From the NCBI GenBank assembly GCA_018713335.1, contig DVOW01000012.1, forward strand, positions 26,918-90,917: 64,000 bases of DNA, written 5' to 3'. Source of the DNA: Candidatus Merdivicinus intestinigallinarum (GTDB lineage: Bacteria > Bacillota > Clostridia > Oscillospirales > Ruminococcaceae). The number at the start of each line of letters is the position of its first letter. Within the stretch, counting starts at the first letter, position 1. Below the pieces are notes generated by a model. That model had not been told where the DNA came from. It was given only the letters and a program-made list of their open reading frames with translations, and did not search any database. Shown one piece after another: positions 47,167 to 55,988 of this stretch. The position numbers and the translations under genes are program-made.

Positions 47167-48012
47167 ATGGACGCAAATCTGAAAAAAGACCTGCAAAAGA
47201 CTGCCTGCCGCATCCGCATGGGTGTCATCGAAGGCACCTTCAACGCCAAATCCGGCCATCCCGGCGGCTCCCTCTCCATTGCGGAGGACCTGGCGTACCT
47301 TTACTGGAAGGAAATGAGGGTCGATCCGGAGAATCCCCAGTGGGAGGACCGGGACCGGCTGGTCCTGTCCAAGGGCCACTGCGCCCCTGCCCTTTACGCG
47401 GCCCTGGCGGAAAAAGGCTATTTCCCGGCCAGTGAAATCAAAAAGCTCCGCCACACCGGCGCATTGCTCCAGGGACATCCCGACATGAAGCACATCCCCG
47501 GCGTGGACATGACTACCGGCAGCCTGGGGCAGGGCATTTCCGCCGCCTGCGGCATGGCCCTGGCCGCCCAGATCTCCGGCAAGGATTACCGCACCTACAC
47601 CATTTTGGGCGACGGTGAGATCGAGGAGGGCCAGGTTTGGGAGGCCGCCATGTTTGCCGCCCACTACAAGCTGGACAACCTCTGCGCCATTGTGGACAAC
47701 AACGGCCTTCAGATCGACGGCCCTGTGGCGGAAGTCATGTCCCCCTACCCCATCCCCGAAAAATTCGCCGCCTTCGGCTGGCACGTCATCACCGTGGACG
47801 CCCACGACTTCGACCAGCTGGAAGCCGCCTTCGCCGAAGCCCGGACCGTGAAAGGCAAGCCCACCGCCATCATTCAGAAGAGCGTCAAGGGCAAAGGCGT
47901 GTCCTTTATGGAAAATCAGGTGGGCTGGCACGGCACCGCCCCCAATGCCGAGCAGTATGAAACCGCTATGGCCGAGCTGAAAGCGCAGCTGGACGCTCTG
48001 GACGCCCAGTAA
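47167..48012 (+). CDS. Transketolase, N-terminal (thiamine-binding) subunit
   Basis: 281 residues. KSGHPGGSLSIAEDLAYLYW, SKGHCAPALYAAL, GSLGQGISAACGMAL and the thiamine diphosphate motif GDGEIEEGQVWEA through NNGLQIDG are all present. It forms one enzyme with the next gene in the non-oxidative pentose phosphate pathway. Splitting into two subunits is common in clostridia and archaea. The ATG follows GAAAGGAATG. Confidence 0.93.
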   Translation: MDANLKKDLQKTACRIRMGVIEGTFNAKSGHPGGSLSIAEDLAYLYWKEMRVDPENPQWEDRDRLVLSKGHCAPALYAALAEKGYFPASEIKKLRHTGALLQGHPDMKHIPGVDMTTGSLGQGISAACGMALAAQISGKDYRTYTILGDGEIEEGQVWEAAMFAAHYKLDNLCAIVDNNGLQIDGPVAEVMSPYPIPEKFAAFGWHVITVDAHDFDQLEAAFAEARTVKGKPTAIIQKSVKGKGVSFMENQVGWHGTAPNAEQYETAMAELKAQLDALDAQ

Positions 48013-48034
48013 GGGGAGAAAGGATGGATCTTCA

Positions 48035-48979
48035 ATGTCTGAAATGAAAAAAATCGCAACCCGCGAAAGCTACGGCAACGCCCTTGCCGAATTTTCCGCC
48101 CAGTACCCGGACCTGATCGTCCTGGACGCCGACCTGGCCGCCGCCACCAAAACCGGCATCTTCAAAAAAGCCTGTCCGGAACGGTTCTTTGACTGCGGCA
48201 TCGCCGAAGCCAACATGATGGGCGTAGCCGCCGGTCTGGCCGCCGCGGGCAAGACCGTTTTTGCCAGCTCCTTCGCCATGTTCGCCGCCGGGCGCGCCTT
48301 TGAAATCGTCCGCAACTCCATCGGCTACCCCCACCTGAACGTGAAAATCGGCGCTACCCACGCCGGTATCTCCGTAGGCGAGGACGGCGCCACCCATCAG
48401 TGCTGCGAGGACATCGCCCTGATGCGCGCCATCCCCGGCATGGTTGTCCTAAACCCCAGCGACGACGTAGAAGCCAAAGCCGCCGTCAAGGCCGCCATCG
48501 AATACAAAGGGCCTGTTTACCTGCGATTTGGACGCCTGGCGGTGCCGGTCTACAACGACCCGGCCACCTATAAGTTCGAGATGGGCAAGGGCGTCACCCT
48601 GCGGGAAGGCAAGGACCTGACCATTGTGGCCACCGGCCTGATGGTTTGGGAAGCGGTTCAGGCCGCCGTGGTCCTGGCCCGGGAAGGCATCAGCGCCCGG
48701 GTCATCAATATCCACACCATCAAGCCCCTGGACGAGGAACTCATCTGCAAGGCCGCGGCCGAAACCGGCAAAATCCTGACCGTTGAGGAGCACAGCGTCA
48801 TCGGCGGCCTGGGCAGCGCTGTCTGCGACGCCGTCTGCGCCAAGGTCCCCTGCGTTGTCAAGAAAATCGGCGTGGAAGATACCTTCGGGTGCTCCGGCCC
48901 CGCCGCGGAACTGCTGCGCCGGTACGGCCTCACCGCCGAGCACATTATCGAAGCCGCCAGAACCCTGGCCCGCCGGTAA
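48035..48979 (+). CDS. Transketolase, C-terminal subunit
   Basis: 314 residues, 22 bp behind the N-terminal subunit. It has FDCGIAEANMMGVAAGLAAAG (catalytic Glu region for thiamine activation), GVTLREGKDLTIVATG and TVEEHSVIGGLGSAV of the transketolase pyrimidine-binding and C-terminal domains. No split 1-deoxyxylulose-5-phosphate synthase features are seen. Confidence 0.93.
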   Translation: MSEMKKIATRESYGNALAEFSAQYPDLIVLDADLAAATKTGIFKKACPERFFDCGIAEANMMGVAAGLAAAGKTVFASSFAMFAAGRAFEIVRNSIGYPHLNVKIGATHAGISVGEDGATHQCCEDIALMRAIPGMVVLNPSDDVEAKAAVKAAIEYKGPVYLRFGRLAVPVYNDPATYKFEMGKGVTLREGKDLTIVATGLMVWEAVQAAVVLAREGISARVINIHTIKPLDEELICKAAAETGKILTVEEHSVIGGLGSAVCDAVCAKVPCVVKKIGVEDTFGCSGPAAELLRRYGLTAEHIIEAARTLARR

Positions 48980-49003
48980 TTTGCAGGTTTTACAAAATAA
49001 TCC

Positions 49004-49032
49004 TTGACAAACCGGCTGGAAACTCGTATAAT
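49004..49032 (+). promoter_or_regulatory. greA-lysS promoter, full consensus
   Basis: TTGACA (49004-49009), exactly 17 bp, TATAAT (49027-49032). This is the only promoter in the window matching consensus at all 12 positions. Confidence 0.9.
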
Positions 49033-49049
49033 CAAAATATTATAGCCAA

Positions 49050-49080
49050 TGACCATCGGAGGTTTGTGCCCCGGTGGTCA
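49050..49080 (+). other. Stem-loop in the greA leader
   Basis: TGACCATCGG (49050-49059) pairs with CCGGTGGTCA (49071-49080) with one G-U pair, about 12 nt after the expected transcription start. There is no T run behind it. It may stabilise the leader or be a protein-binding site. Confidence 0.55.
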
Positions 49081-49144
49081 CTGTTCTGATATTCAAAAAC
49101 AAAGGCTGCCCCTGGGGCAGATCAAATTTCGGGAGGAATGACTC

Positions 49145-49618
49145 ATGGCAAAAGAAACCTTACTCACCAGCGAGGGGCTTGCCAAGCTGGAGAACGAACT
49201 GGAGGATTTGAAAACAATCCGGCGGAAAGAGGTTGCCGATAAAATCAAAGTCGCCATTTCCTTCGGCGACCTTTCGGAAAACAGCGAGTACGACGAGGCC
49301 AAAAACGAGCAGGCCATGATCGAGGCCCGGATCCTTCAGATTGAAGCAATGCTCAAAAACGTGAAGATCCTGGATTCCGATTCCTTGGACACCGAAACAG
49401 TCAGCCTGGGCAGCAGGGTCCGGGTGCTGGACACCGAGTTTGACGAGGAGGAAACCTTCCAAATCGTTGGTTCCACCGAGGCGAACCCCGATCAAGGCCG
49501 GATCTCCGATGAAAGCCCCATCGGCAAAAACCTTTTGGGCCACCGGGTGGACGACATTGTTGCCATCCCCGTCCCCAACGGCACCGTCACTTATAAGATT
49601 CTGGAAATTATGATGTAA
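49145..49618 (+). CDS. greA: Transcription elongation factor GreA
   Basis: 157 residues. N-terminal antiparallel coiled coil (LTSEGLAKLENELEDLKTI, then GDLSENSEYDEAKNEQAMIE with the acidic tip) and a C-terminal FKBP-like domain (GRISDESPIGKNLLGHRVDD). It rescues backtracked RNA polymerase. ATG behind GGGAGGAATG. lysS follows in the same operon. Confidence 0.96.
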   Translation: MAKETLLTSEGLAKLENELEDLKTIRRKEVADKIKVAISFGDLSENSEYDEAKNEQAMIEARILQIEAMLKNVKILDSDSLDTETVSLGSRVRVLDTEFDEEETFQIVGSTEANPDQGRISDESPIGKNLLGHRVDDIVAIPVPNGTVTYKILEIMM

Positions 49619-49639
49619 AAAAGGGAAAGAGGAGCATAG

Positions 49640-51142
49640 ATGAGCGAAGAAATGAACCTGCCCCGGCAGGAAGCAGCCCAGGATGAGAACGAGCAGGTCC
49701 GCATCCGGAAGGAAAAGCTGGCCGCTTTGCAGGAAGCGGGGAAAGACCCCTTTACCATTGTCAAATACGATGTGACCCACCACAGCCAGGAAATCAAGGA
49801 CCGCTTTGAGGAGCTGGAAGGGAAAACCGTCTGCGTGGCCGGGCGGATGATGTCCAAACGGGTCATGGGCAAGGCCTCTTTCTGCCATGTCCAGGATCTG
49901 CAGGGGACCATCCAGTCCTATGTGGCCCGGGACAGCCTGGGTGTGGATTCCTACCAGGATTTCAAAAAGCTGGACATCGGCGATATCATCGGCATTAAAG
50001 GCCTGGCTTTCCGCACCAAAACCGGCGAGATTTCCATTCACGCGGAGGAAGTGGTGCTGCTGTCCAAGAGCCTCCAGGTTCTGCCGGAAAAATACCACGG
50101 CCTGACCAACACCGATATGCGCTACCGCCAGCGGTATGTGGATCTGATCATGAACCCCGAAGTCCGGGACACTTTTGTGAAGCGTTCCAAGATCATCCGG
50201 GAAGTCCGCAATTACCTGGACGCCAAGGGCTTTATGGAAGTGGAAACCCCTATGCTGGTGGCTAACGCCGGCGGCGCGGCGGCCCGTCCCTTTGAAACCC
50301 ATTACAACGCCCTGGACGAGGATGTGAAGCTGCGGATTTCCCTGGAGCTTTACCTGAAACGCCTGATTGTGGGCGGTCTGGAACGGGTGTATGAAATCGG
50401 CCGGGTGTTCCGCAACGAGGGTGTGGATACCCGCCACAACCCGGAGTTTACTTTGCTGGAACTGTATCAGGCGTATACCGACTATCACGGCATGATGGAC
50501 TTGGTGGAAGGCATGTACCGGACGGTGGCTGAGAAGGTCTGCGGCAGCTTGGTGATCCCCTTCGGCGAGTACGAAGTGGACCTGTCCAAGCCCTTTGCCC
50601 GGCTGTCCATGCTGGACGCTGTCAAGCAGTACACCGGCGTGGATTTCCGTGAGATCAAGACCGACGAGGAAGCCAAGGCTGTTGCCAAGGAGCACCATGT
50701 GGAATTTGAGGACCGCCACAAAAAGGGCGACATCCTCAGCCTGTTCTTTGAGGAGTTTGTGGAAGAGCATTTGATTCAGCCCACCTTCGTCATCGACCAC
50801 CCGGTGGAGATCTCTCCCCTGACCAAGAAGAAACCGGAAGACCCGGAATACACCGAGCGTTTCGAGCTGTTCATCACCCAGCGGGAAATGGCAAACGCCT
50901 ATTCCGAGCTGAACGACCCCATTGACCAGCGGAAGCGTTTCGAGGCTCAGGAGGCCCTGAAGGCCCAGGGGGACGAGGAAGCCAACTCCATCGACGAGGA
51001 CTTCCTGAACGCCCTGATGATCGGTATGCCTCCCACAGGCGGCATCGGCATCGGCATCGACCGGATGATCCAGCTGCTGACCAACAGCCCGGCCATCCGC
51101 GATGTCCTGCTGTTCCCGACCATGAAATCTTTGGATAAATAA
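49640..51142 (+). CDS. lysS: Lysyl-tRNA synthetase, class II
   Basis: 500 residues. The N-terminal OB fold carries KTVCVAGRMMSKRVMGKASF. Class II motif 2 is ERVYEIGRVFRNEGVDTRHNPEFT and motif 3 is GMPPTGGIGIGIDRMIQLL. A terminator follows. The greA-lysS order is frequent in clostridia. Confidence 0.97.
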   Translation: MSEEMNLPRQEAAQDENEQVRIRKEKLAALQEAGKDPFTIVKYDVTHHSQEIKDRFEELEGKTVCVAGRMMSKRVMGKASFCHVQDLQGTIQSYVARDSLGVDSYQDFKKLDIGDIIGIKGLAFRTKTGEISIHAEEVVLLSKSLQVLPEKYHGLTNTDMRYRQRYVDLIMNPEVRDTFVKRSKIIREVRNYLDAKGFMEVETPMLVANAGGAAARPFETHYNALDEDVKLRISLELYLKRLIVGGLERVYEIGRVFRNEGVDTRHNPEFTLLELYQAYTDYHGMMDLVEGMYRTVAEKVCGSLVIPFGEYEVDLSKPFARLSMLDAVKQYTGVDFREIKTDEEAKAVAKEHHVEFEDRHKKGDILSLFFEEFVEEHLIQPTFVIDHPVEISPLTKKKPEDPEYTERFELFITQREMANAYSELNDPIDQRKRFEAQEALKAQGDEEANSIDEDFLNALMIGMPPTGGIGIGIDRMIQLLTNSPAIRDVLLFPTMKSLDK

Positions 51143-51161
51143 TCCCGATCTCTGACCCATC

Positions 51162-51204
51162 AGCGGCTGAAACCACGGTGTTTTGTGGTTTTGGCCGCTT
51201 TTTG
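51162..51204 (+). terminator. lysS terminator
   Basis: AGCGGCT-GAAACCAC pairs with GTGGTTTT-GGCCGCT (G-U pairs allowed), followed by TTTTT. Confidence 0.9.
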
Positions 51205-51252
51205 CGGTGTAGGTTCTTAATAACGGCGGAAATCACATTTGATTTCCATATA

Positions 51253-51284
51253 GCAAAAGCCAGCGCCGGGAGGACGCTGGCTTT
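51253..51284 (-). terminator. Terminator of the Cys-rich protein gene
   Basis: Read on the minus strand, AGCCAGCG pairs with CGCTGGCT and is followed by TTTGCTATA. It lies 17 bp past the stop codon. Confidence 0.75.
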
Positions 51285-51300
51285 CTGTTAGGAGGGAGGG

Positions 51301-51639
51301 TTATTCCGCGGGTTCGGCGGGTTTGCTGCACCCGGTGCAGATATCCTCTGCGGAGGCGTCGTTGCAGCGCACAAAGGTGTCGCCAACCTCGGCTGCCGCG
51401 CCGAATTCCACCGGCACCGCTACGCAGATATCCTGGGCCAGGGTAAAGACGCAGGCGCCGTTTTTCTCCCCGTCGCAGCTGATTTTGCCGGGGATCACAA
51501 CGGGCTCCCCGCAGCACTTGGTGTAGGTGTGGCCTGCCTTGGCAAAGGGGGTAACGGTTACCGGGACGCAGATGGAAGCGGACTGGTATCCCACCGCGGG
51601 ACAGGTCTGATCGTCTGTCAGGATCTCATTGGTTTCCAT
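51301..51639 (-). CDS. Small Cys-rich protein of unknown function
   Basis: 112 residues. ATG at 51639 behind AAAGGAGG; a longer frame to 51750 has no site. There are nine cysteines by eye, including YTKCCGEPVVIPG, KISCDGEKNGAC, DICVAVPVEF and EDICTGCSKP. The Val/Pro-rich central part with repeated ICVPV or ICVAVPV strands looks like a compact beta domain. It has no signal peptide and no transmembrane helix. Proteins of this look occur in spore-forming clostridia and could be coat-associated, but that is a guess. Confidence 0.7.
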   Translation of the reverse strand: METNEILTDDQTCPAVGYQSASICVPVTVTPFAKAGHTYTKCCGEPVVIPGKISCDGEKNGACVFTLAQDICVAVPVEFGAAAEVGDTFVRCNDASAEDICTGCSKPAEPAE

Positions 51640-51749
51640 TGGGAAAACCTCCTTTCTGTTTGGGATAGTGCAACTTATTCCAAAGGAGGCTGTCCGGTGC
51701 TGCCCCCAAAAAGCGCCGGTTTTTTCCCGGAAAAACGCCCTGTTCCCCA

Positions 51750-51778
51750 AAACAAAGGCCTGCCGTTAGACGGCAGGC
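51750..51778 (-). terminator. Terminator of the class II aldolase gene
   Basis: On the minus strand GCCTGCCGT pairs with ACGGCAGGC around a short loop, followed by CTTTGTTTT. Confidence 0.85.
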
Positions 51779-51797
51779 GGGGAGGGTGCCGGAGGGT

Positions 51798-52487
51798 TTA
51801 TTTGGAGGGGTATTTTTTGTAGCCGGGATGGCGGCCGGTAACCTTATAGTAATGCTTCCGCAGGTACATGAGCTTGTCAATCTGCTCCATGGGGATCTCT
51901 TTGGCCCCGCCCAGCAGATGAGCGTTCAAGCTGATTTTGGCGTACAGCTCTAAGGTTTCCATGCGGTAATAGGCGGTAAGCAGGTCCGCGCCTACGGTCA
52001 GAGCGCCGTGGTTCTGCAAAAGCAGCACGTCGTGGTCCTGAAGGTAAGGGGTAATGGCCTCGGGCACCTCGTCGGTGGAAGGGGTGCCGTAAGGGGTCAG
52101 GGGGATGGAGCCGATGGCGATGACCGTTTCGATCATGGAATATTCGTCCAGGCTTTTTCCCGCAACCGCGTAGCCGGTGGCAGTGGGGGGATGGGCGTGG
52201 ACAACGCCGCCCACGTCGGGGCGCTCCCGGTAGCAGCGCAGGTGCATCTTGATTTCGGAAGAAGGCTTGTAGCCGGGCTGGCTGTCCAAAACCTCCCCCT
52301 TGTCGTTGATCAAGACCAGCTTTTCCGGGGTGATGAAGCTCTTGCTGATGCCGGTGGGGGTGGCTAAGAAGGTGCCGTCCTCCAGACGGACGGAAACGTT
52401 GCCGTCGTTGGCGGCAACCCAGCCTAACTGCCACATTTTATGGCAGACATCACAGATCTGTTCTTTGATTTCGCAAATATCCTGCAT
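51798..52487 (-). CDS. Class II aldolase, L-fuculose-phosphate aldolase type
   Basis: 229 residues. ANDGNVSVRLEDGTFLATPTG is the family N-terminal block. The zinc-binding histidines are in GGVVHAHPPTATGYA and LLQNHGALTVG. The likely reaction is cleavage of a deoxysugar phosphate (L-fuculose 1-phosphate or rhamnulose 1-phosphate) to lactaldehyde and DHAP; no partner catabolic genes adjoin, so the substrate is open. It has its own promoter and terminator. Confidence 0.85.
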   Translation of the reverse strand: MQDICEIKEQICDVCHKMWQLGWVAANDGNVSVRLEDGTFLATPTGISKSFITPEKLVLINDKGEVLDSQPGYKPSSEIKMHLRCYRERPDVGGVVHAHPPTATGYAVAGKSLDEYSMIETVIAIGSIPLTPYGTPSTDEVPEAITPYLQDHDVLLLQNHGALTVGADLLTAYYRMETLELYAKISLNAHLLGGAKEIPMEQIDKLMYLRKHYYKVTGRHPGYKKYPSK

Positions 52488-52538
52488 AATCAGCGCTCCT
52501 TTGTAGGTTATACGGGAACTGCGGCCCGTTTCGTTTTT

Positions 52539-52568
52539 ATTATACTCGGAAAAAGAGGTCCTTGTAAA
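52539..52568 (-). promoter_or_regulatory. Promoter of the class II aldolase gene
   Basis: On the minus strand TTTACA (52568-52563), 18-bp spacer, TATAAT (52544-52539). Confidence 0.7.
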
Positions 52569-52725
52569 TACCTGGGATAAATTTTTAGGAAAAAGCGGGA
52601 AAAATTGAGCATTTTCACGATGGCGGAACTGTTTTTGGGGGGGATTTTGGGAGAAACCGGGAGATTTCGGCTTTTCTGCACAAAAGGCGTACGGGGGAAA
52701 TGGGCGATTTGTGGAGTATTATGCC

Positions 52726-52754
52726 TTGCCAAAAAGCCAAAGATGCTTTAAAAT
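52726..52754 (+). promoter_or_regulatory. Promoter upstream of purE
   Basis: TTGCCA (52726-52731), 17-bp spacer, TAAAAT (52749-52754). Transcription would start near 52761. The 150 bp between this and the divergent aldolase promoter show no feature I can name. Confidence 0.7.
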
Positions 52755-52760
52755 AAAAGT

Positions 52761-52936
52761 AGCCTGTTTTGCAGGAGAGATTACAGAAAGAGCCTGAAGG
52801 CCGGAAGGAGGACGTCTGCATTGAAAACATTCGGGGCAGAACGGCGCTTGGAGCTTTCCGGGGGATTTCTGCACATTGTAAGGGATGTCCGCTGAAGGGA
52901 TTTTGCTGCGATTTTTGAAGGGTCGCGGCTTTTTCA
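52761..52936 (+). ncRNA. Structured terminator-ending RNA before purE, candidate 6S RNA
   Basis: A leader of about 175 nt runs from the promoter to an intrinsic terminator (GCTGCGA 52905-52911 with TCGCGGC 52923-52929, then TTTTT). It folds as one long irregular hairpin: TTAC/GTAA, AGAAA/TTTCT, CCGGAAGG (52801-52808) with CTTTCCGG (52854-52861), and CGTCTGC (52813-52819) with GCAGAACG (52836-52843). Length, single-hairpin shape with internal bubbles, own promoter and position next to a purine gene suit 6S RNA. It does not match purine, ZTP, THF, glycine or PRPP riboswitches by eye. An attenuator of purE is the alternative. Confidence 0.45.
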
Positions 52937-52991
52937 TTTTTTCAGCGGCATCGGATTTTTAAACAGGAAAACAAAAACGGAGGAATGGAAG

Positions 52992-53489
52992 ATGTCCAAA
53001 AAAGTTGCAGTGATTATGGGCAGCGACAGCGACTGGGGTACTGTCAAGAAGGGCGTTGCCGTCTTGAAGGAATACGGCGTGGAAACCGAGGTCCATGTGA
53101 TGAGCGCCCACAGAACGCCGGCCCAGGCGGCGGAGTTCGCTTCCAAGGCCAAGGAGAACGGCTTTGGCGTCATCATTGCCGCGGCGGGCATGGCTGCCCA
53201 CCTGGCGGGTGTCCTGGCCGCCCATACCACTCTGCCGGTGATCGGCATCCCCATTAAATCGGCGGCGCTGGACGGCATGGACGCGCTGCTTGCCACCGTC
53301 ATGATGCCGAAAGGGATCCCCGTGGCCACCGTTGCCATCGACGGCGCGGCAAACGCCGCTTATCTGGCCATCCAGATGCTGGCCCTTTCCGACGAGGAAT
53401 TAAGCGGCAAACTGGAAGCTGCGAAAAAGCAGATGGCGGAGGAAGTGCTGGCCAAGGACGCGAAGCTCCAGGCAGAAGTCAACGGTTAA
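52992..53489 (+). CDS. purE: N5-carboxyaminoimidazole ribonucleotide mutase
   Basis: 165 residues, class I PurE. MGSDSDWGTVKKGVAVLKEYG, VMSAHRTPAQAAEFA (active-site His) and IAAAGMAAHLAGVLAAHTTLPVIG are the family blocks. It converts N5-CAIR to CAIR in purine synthesis. ATG behind CGGAGGAATGG. First gene of the purine cluster; purK is not next to it. Confidence 0.96.
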   Translation: MSKKVAVIMGSDSDWGTVKKGVAVLKEYGVETEVHVMSAHRTPAQAAEFASKAKENGFGVIIAAAGMAAHLAGVLAAHTTLPVIGIPIKSAALDGMDALLATVMMPKGIPVATVAIDGAANAAYLAIQMLALSDEELSGKLEAAKKQMAEEVLAKDAKLQAEVNG

Positions 53490-53507
53490 TGTAAGGAGGA
53501 CCATACT

Positions 53508-54914
53508 TTGGGCGGTTTTTTTGGCGTCGTTTCCAAGAACGACTGTGTAATGGATCTGTTTTTCGGCGTGGACTATCACTCCCATCTGGGGACCCGCCGG
53601 GGCGGTATGGCCGTTTATTCCGAGGAAGGGTTTGAACGGGCCATCCACAATATTGAAAATTCCCCTTTCCGGACAAAATTTGAAAAGGACGCAGGGGAGA
53701 TGCACGGGAACATGGGCATCGGCTGCATCAGCGACTATGAGCCCCAGCCTTTGATCGTCCGTTCCCATCTGGGCAATTACGCCATCACGACAGTGGGGCG
53801 CATCAACAATGAGAAGGAACTGGTGGAAAAGGCCCTGGACCACAGCGGACGCCATTTCCTGGAAATGAGTGGCGGCAAGGTCAACGCCACGGAACTGGTG
53901 GCCTCCATCATCAACGAGAAAGAAGATTTGGTTTCCGGCCTGCAGTACGCCCAGGAGGTCATCGACGGCTCCATGAGCATCCTGCTCCTGACCAAGGACG
54001 GGATTTACGCCGCCCGGGACAAAGCCGGCCGCACCCCAATCATTTTGGGCAGCAAGGAGGACGCTGTCTGCGCCTCCTTTGAGTCCTTCTCTTATCTGAA
54101 TTTGGGCTACACCCCCCTGCGGGAGCTTGGCCCCGGGGAAATCGTCCTCATTGACAAGGATTTGAACGTACAAGTCAAAGCGGCCCCCCGGGACAAAATG
54201 AAAATCTGCGCCTTCCTGTGGATCTACTACGGCTACCCCACCTCCTGCTACGAGGGGGTCAACGTGGAAGCCATGCGCAACCGCTGCGGCGAGATCATGG
54301 CCAAAAACGACCATGTGGAAGTGGACTATGTGGCGGGCATCCCGGACTCCGGCACCCCCCACGCCGTTGGCTACGCCAACGCTTCCGGCTATCCCTTTGC
54401 CCGGCCCTTCATCAAATACACCCCCACCTGGCCCCGCAGCTTTATGCCCACCAACCAGGCCATGCGGAACCTGGTGGCCCATATGAAGCTGATCCCCGTT
54501 GAGGAGCTGATTCACGGCAAACGCCTGCTGTTTATCGACGACTCCATCGTCCGGGGGACCCAGATGGGCGGCACCGCCAAGTTCCTTTACGACAGCGGCG
54601 CCAAGGAGGTCCACATCCGTTCCGCCTGCCCGCCCATCCTCTTTGGATGCAAATATCTGAACTTCTCCCGTTCCAGCTCGGAAATGGAGCTGATCACCCG
54701 CCGCACCATTATGGAACTGGAAGGCGAGGGCGGCTTTGACCATCTGGACGAATACGCCGACAGCAAGACGGAACGGTACAAGAAGATGGTGGAAGCCATC
54801 GGCAAGAAGCTGGACTTCACCACCCTGGGCTACCAGACCTTAGACGGGATGCTGGAAGCCATCGGCCTGCCCAAAGACCAGGTTTGCACCTACTGCTGGA
54901 CCGGAAAAGAATAA
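53508..54914 (+). CDS. purF: Amidophosphoribosyltransferase homologue lacking the N-terminal cysteine
   Basis: 468 residues. The phosphoribosyltransferase half is complete, with PRPP loop [17 protein letters not shown]. Cysteines near the end (PPILFGC and CTYCWTGKE) could hold an Fe-S cluster as in Bacillus PurF. The glutaminase half starts [20 protein letters not shown], with no Cys after the initiator Met and no CG(I/V) motif, although [13 protein letters not shown] and the rest of the Ntn-like fold are recognisable. It should make 5-phosphoribosylamine, but glutamine use by the standard mechanism seems impossible. Start is TTG 53508 behind AAGGAGG. Confidence 0.85.
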   Translation: MGGFFGVVSKNDCVMDLFFGVDYHSHLGTRRGGMAVYSEEGFERAIHNIENSPFRTKFEKDAGEMHGNMGIGCISDYEPQPLIVRSHLGNYAITTVGRINNEKELVEKALDHSGRHFLEMSGGKVNATELVASIINEKEDLVSGLQYAQEVIDGSMSILLLTKDGIYAARDKAGRTPIILGSKEDAVCASFESFSYLNLGYTPLRELGPGEIVLIDKDLNVQVKAAPRDKMKICAFLWIYYGYPTSCYEGVNVEAMRNRCGEIMAKNDHVEVDYVAGIPDSGTPHAVGYANASGYPFARPFIKYTPTWPRSFMPTNQAMRNLVAHMKLIPVEELIHGKRLLFIDDSIVRGTQMGGTAKFLYDSGAKEVHIRSACPPILFGCKYLNFSRSSSEMELITRRTIMELEGEGGFDHLDEYADSKTERYKKMVEAIGKKLDFTTLGYQTLDGMLEAIGLPKDQVCTYCWTGKE

Positions 54915-54937
54915 AGACAGGAAAAAGGAGAATCATT

Positions 54938-55975
54938 ATGAAAAGCTACAGCGATACCTACAAACAGGCGGGGGTAGACGTTACCGCCGGCTACAAAGCG
55001 GTGGAACTGATGAAGGAGCACGTTGCCCGGACCATGACCTCCTCCGTTCTGACGGGCCTCGGCGGCTTCGGCGGCCTTTATGAGCTGGATATGACCGGCA
55101 TGACCCATCCGGTGCTGGTTTCCGGCACCGATGGCGTGGGCACCAAGCTGAAAATCGCCTTCCTCATGGACAAGCACGACACTGTAGGCATTGACTGCGT
55201 GGCCATGTGCGTCAACGACATCATCTGCTGCGGCGCAAAGCCCCAGTTCTTTTTGGACTATATTGCCATTGGCAAAAACTATCCTGAAAAGGTGGCGCAG
55301 ATCGTGGCCGGCGTGGCGGAAGGCTGCGTCCAGGCCGGCTGCGCCCTGGTTGGCGGCGAAACCGCCGAGCACCCCGGCATGATGCCTGCGGAGGAATACG
55401 ACCTGGCGGGCTTTTCCGTGGGGATCGTGGACAAGGACAAGATCCTGGACAAGGAAACCCAGGTCCCCGGCGACGTGCTGATCGCCCTGCCTTCCTCCGG
55501 CGTCCATTCCAACGGCTTCTCCCTGGTACGGAAGGTGTTCAACGTGGAAAAAGCCGACCTGACCACCTATGTGGAGAAGCTGGGCGCGCCTCTGGGCGAA
55601 ACCCTCCTGACTCCCACCAAGATCTATGTGAAACCCCTGTGCGCCCTCTTTGACGCTTTGACTGTCAAATCCGTGGCCCACATCACCGGCGGCGGCTTCT
55701 ACGAGAACATGCCCCGGGCCATCAAAGACGGCCTTTCCGCCAAGATCAAAAAATCCGACGTCCGCGTTCTGCCTATTTTCGAGCTGATCCAGCAGATGGG
55801 CAAGATCCCGGAACGGGATATGTACAACACCTTCAACATGGGCGTTGGCATGATGGTCTGCGTGGCCAAAGAAGACGCCGACAAGGCCCTGGATGTGCTG
55901 AAGGCCAACGGCGAGCCGGACGCTTACATCCTGGGCGAACTGGTGGAAGGCGACGAAGGCGTCATTTTGGAATAA
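54938..55975 (+). CDS. purM: Phosphoribosylformylglycinamidine cyclo-ligase
   Basis: 345 residues (AIR synthetase). [47 protein letters not shown] and [12 protein letters not shown] are the signature blocks of this ATP-dependent family. ATG at 54938 follows AAGGAG with 7-bp spacing. It lies between purF and purN, the standard order. Confidence 0.96.
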   Translation: MKSYSDTYKQAGVDVTAGYKAVELMKEHVARTMTSSVLTGLGGFGGLYELDMTGMTHPVLVSGTDGVGTKLKIAFLMDKHDTVGIDCVAMCVNDIICCGAKPQFFLDYIAIGKNYPEKVAQIVAGVAEGCVQAGCALVGGETAEHPGMMPAEEYDLAGFSVGIVDKDKILDKETQVPGDVLIALPSSGVHSNGFSLVRKVFNVEKADLTTYVEKLGAPLGETLLTPTKIYVKPLCALFDALTVKSVAHITGGGFYENMPRAIKDGLSAKIKKSDVRVLPIFELIQQMGKIPERDMYNTFNMGVGMMVCVAKEDADKALDVLKANGEPDAYILGELVEGDEGVILE

Positions 55976-55988
55976 GCGGGGGATTGCC

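Noticed and set aside
48035..48979. 1-deoxyxylulose-5-phosphate synthase instead of transketolase
   Set aside because: DXS is a single longer chain with a different domain order; the paired subunits have transketolase motifs.
49160..51160. Open frame of 666 codons on the minus strand across greA and lysS
   Set aside because: It spans two certain genes and encodes a His/Gly/Phe-rich product without any recognisable motif; an antisense shadow.
52761..52936. Purine, ZTP, THF, glycine or PRPP riboswitch before purE
   Set aside because: Conserved core motifs of each family were looked for and not found, for example the ZTP CCGnCTGGGC core that is obvious before purO.
53400..54743. Open frame of 447 codons opposite purF
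   Set aside because: Antisense shadow of purF; no start site and biased composition.
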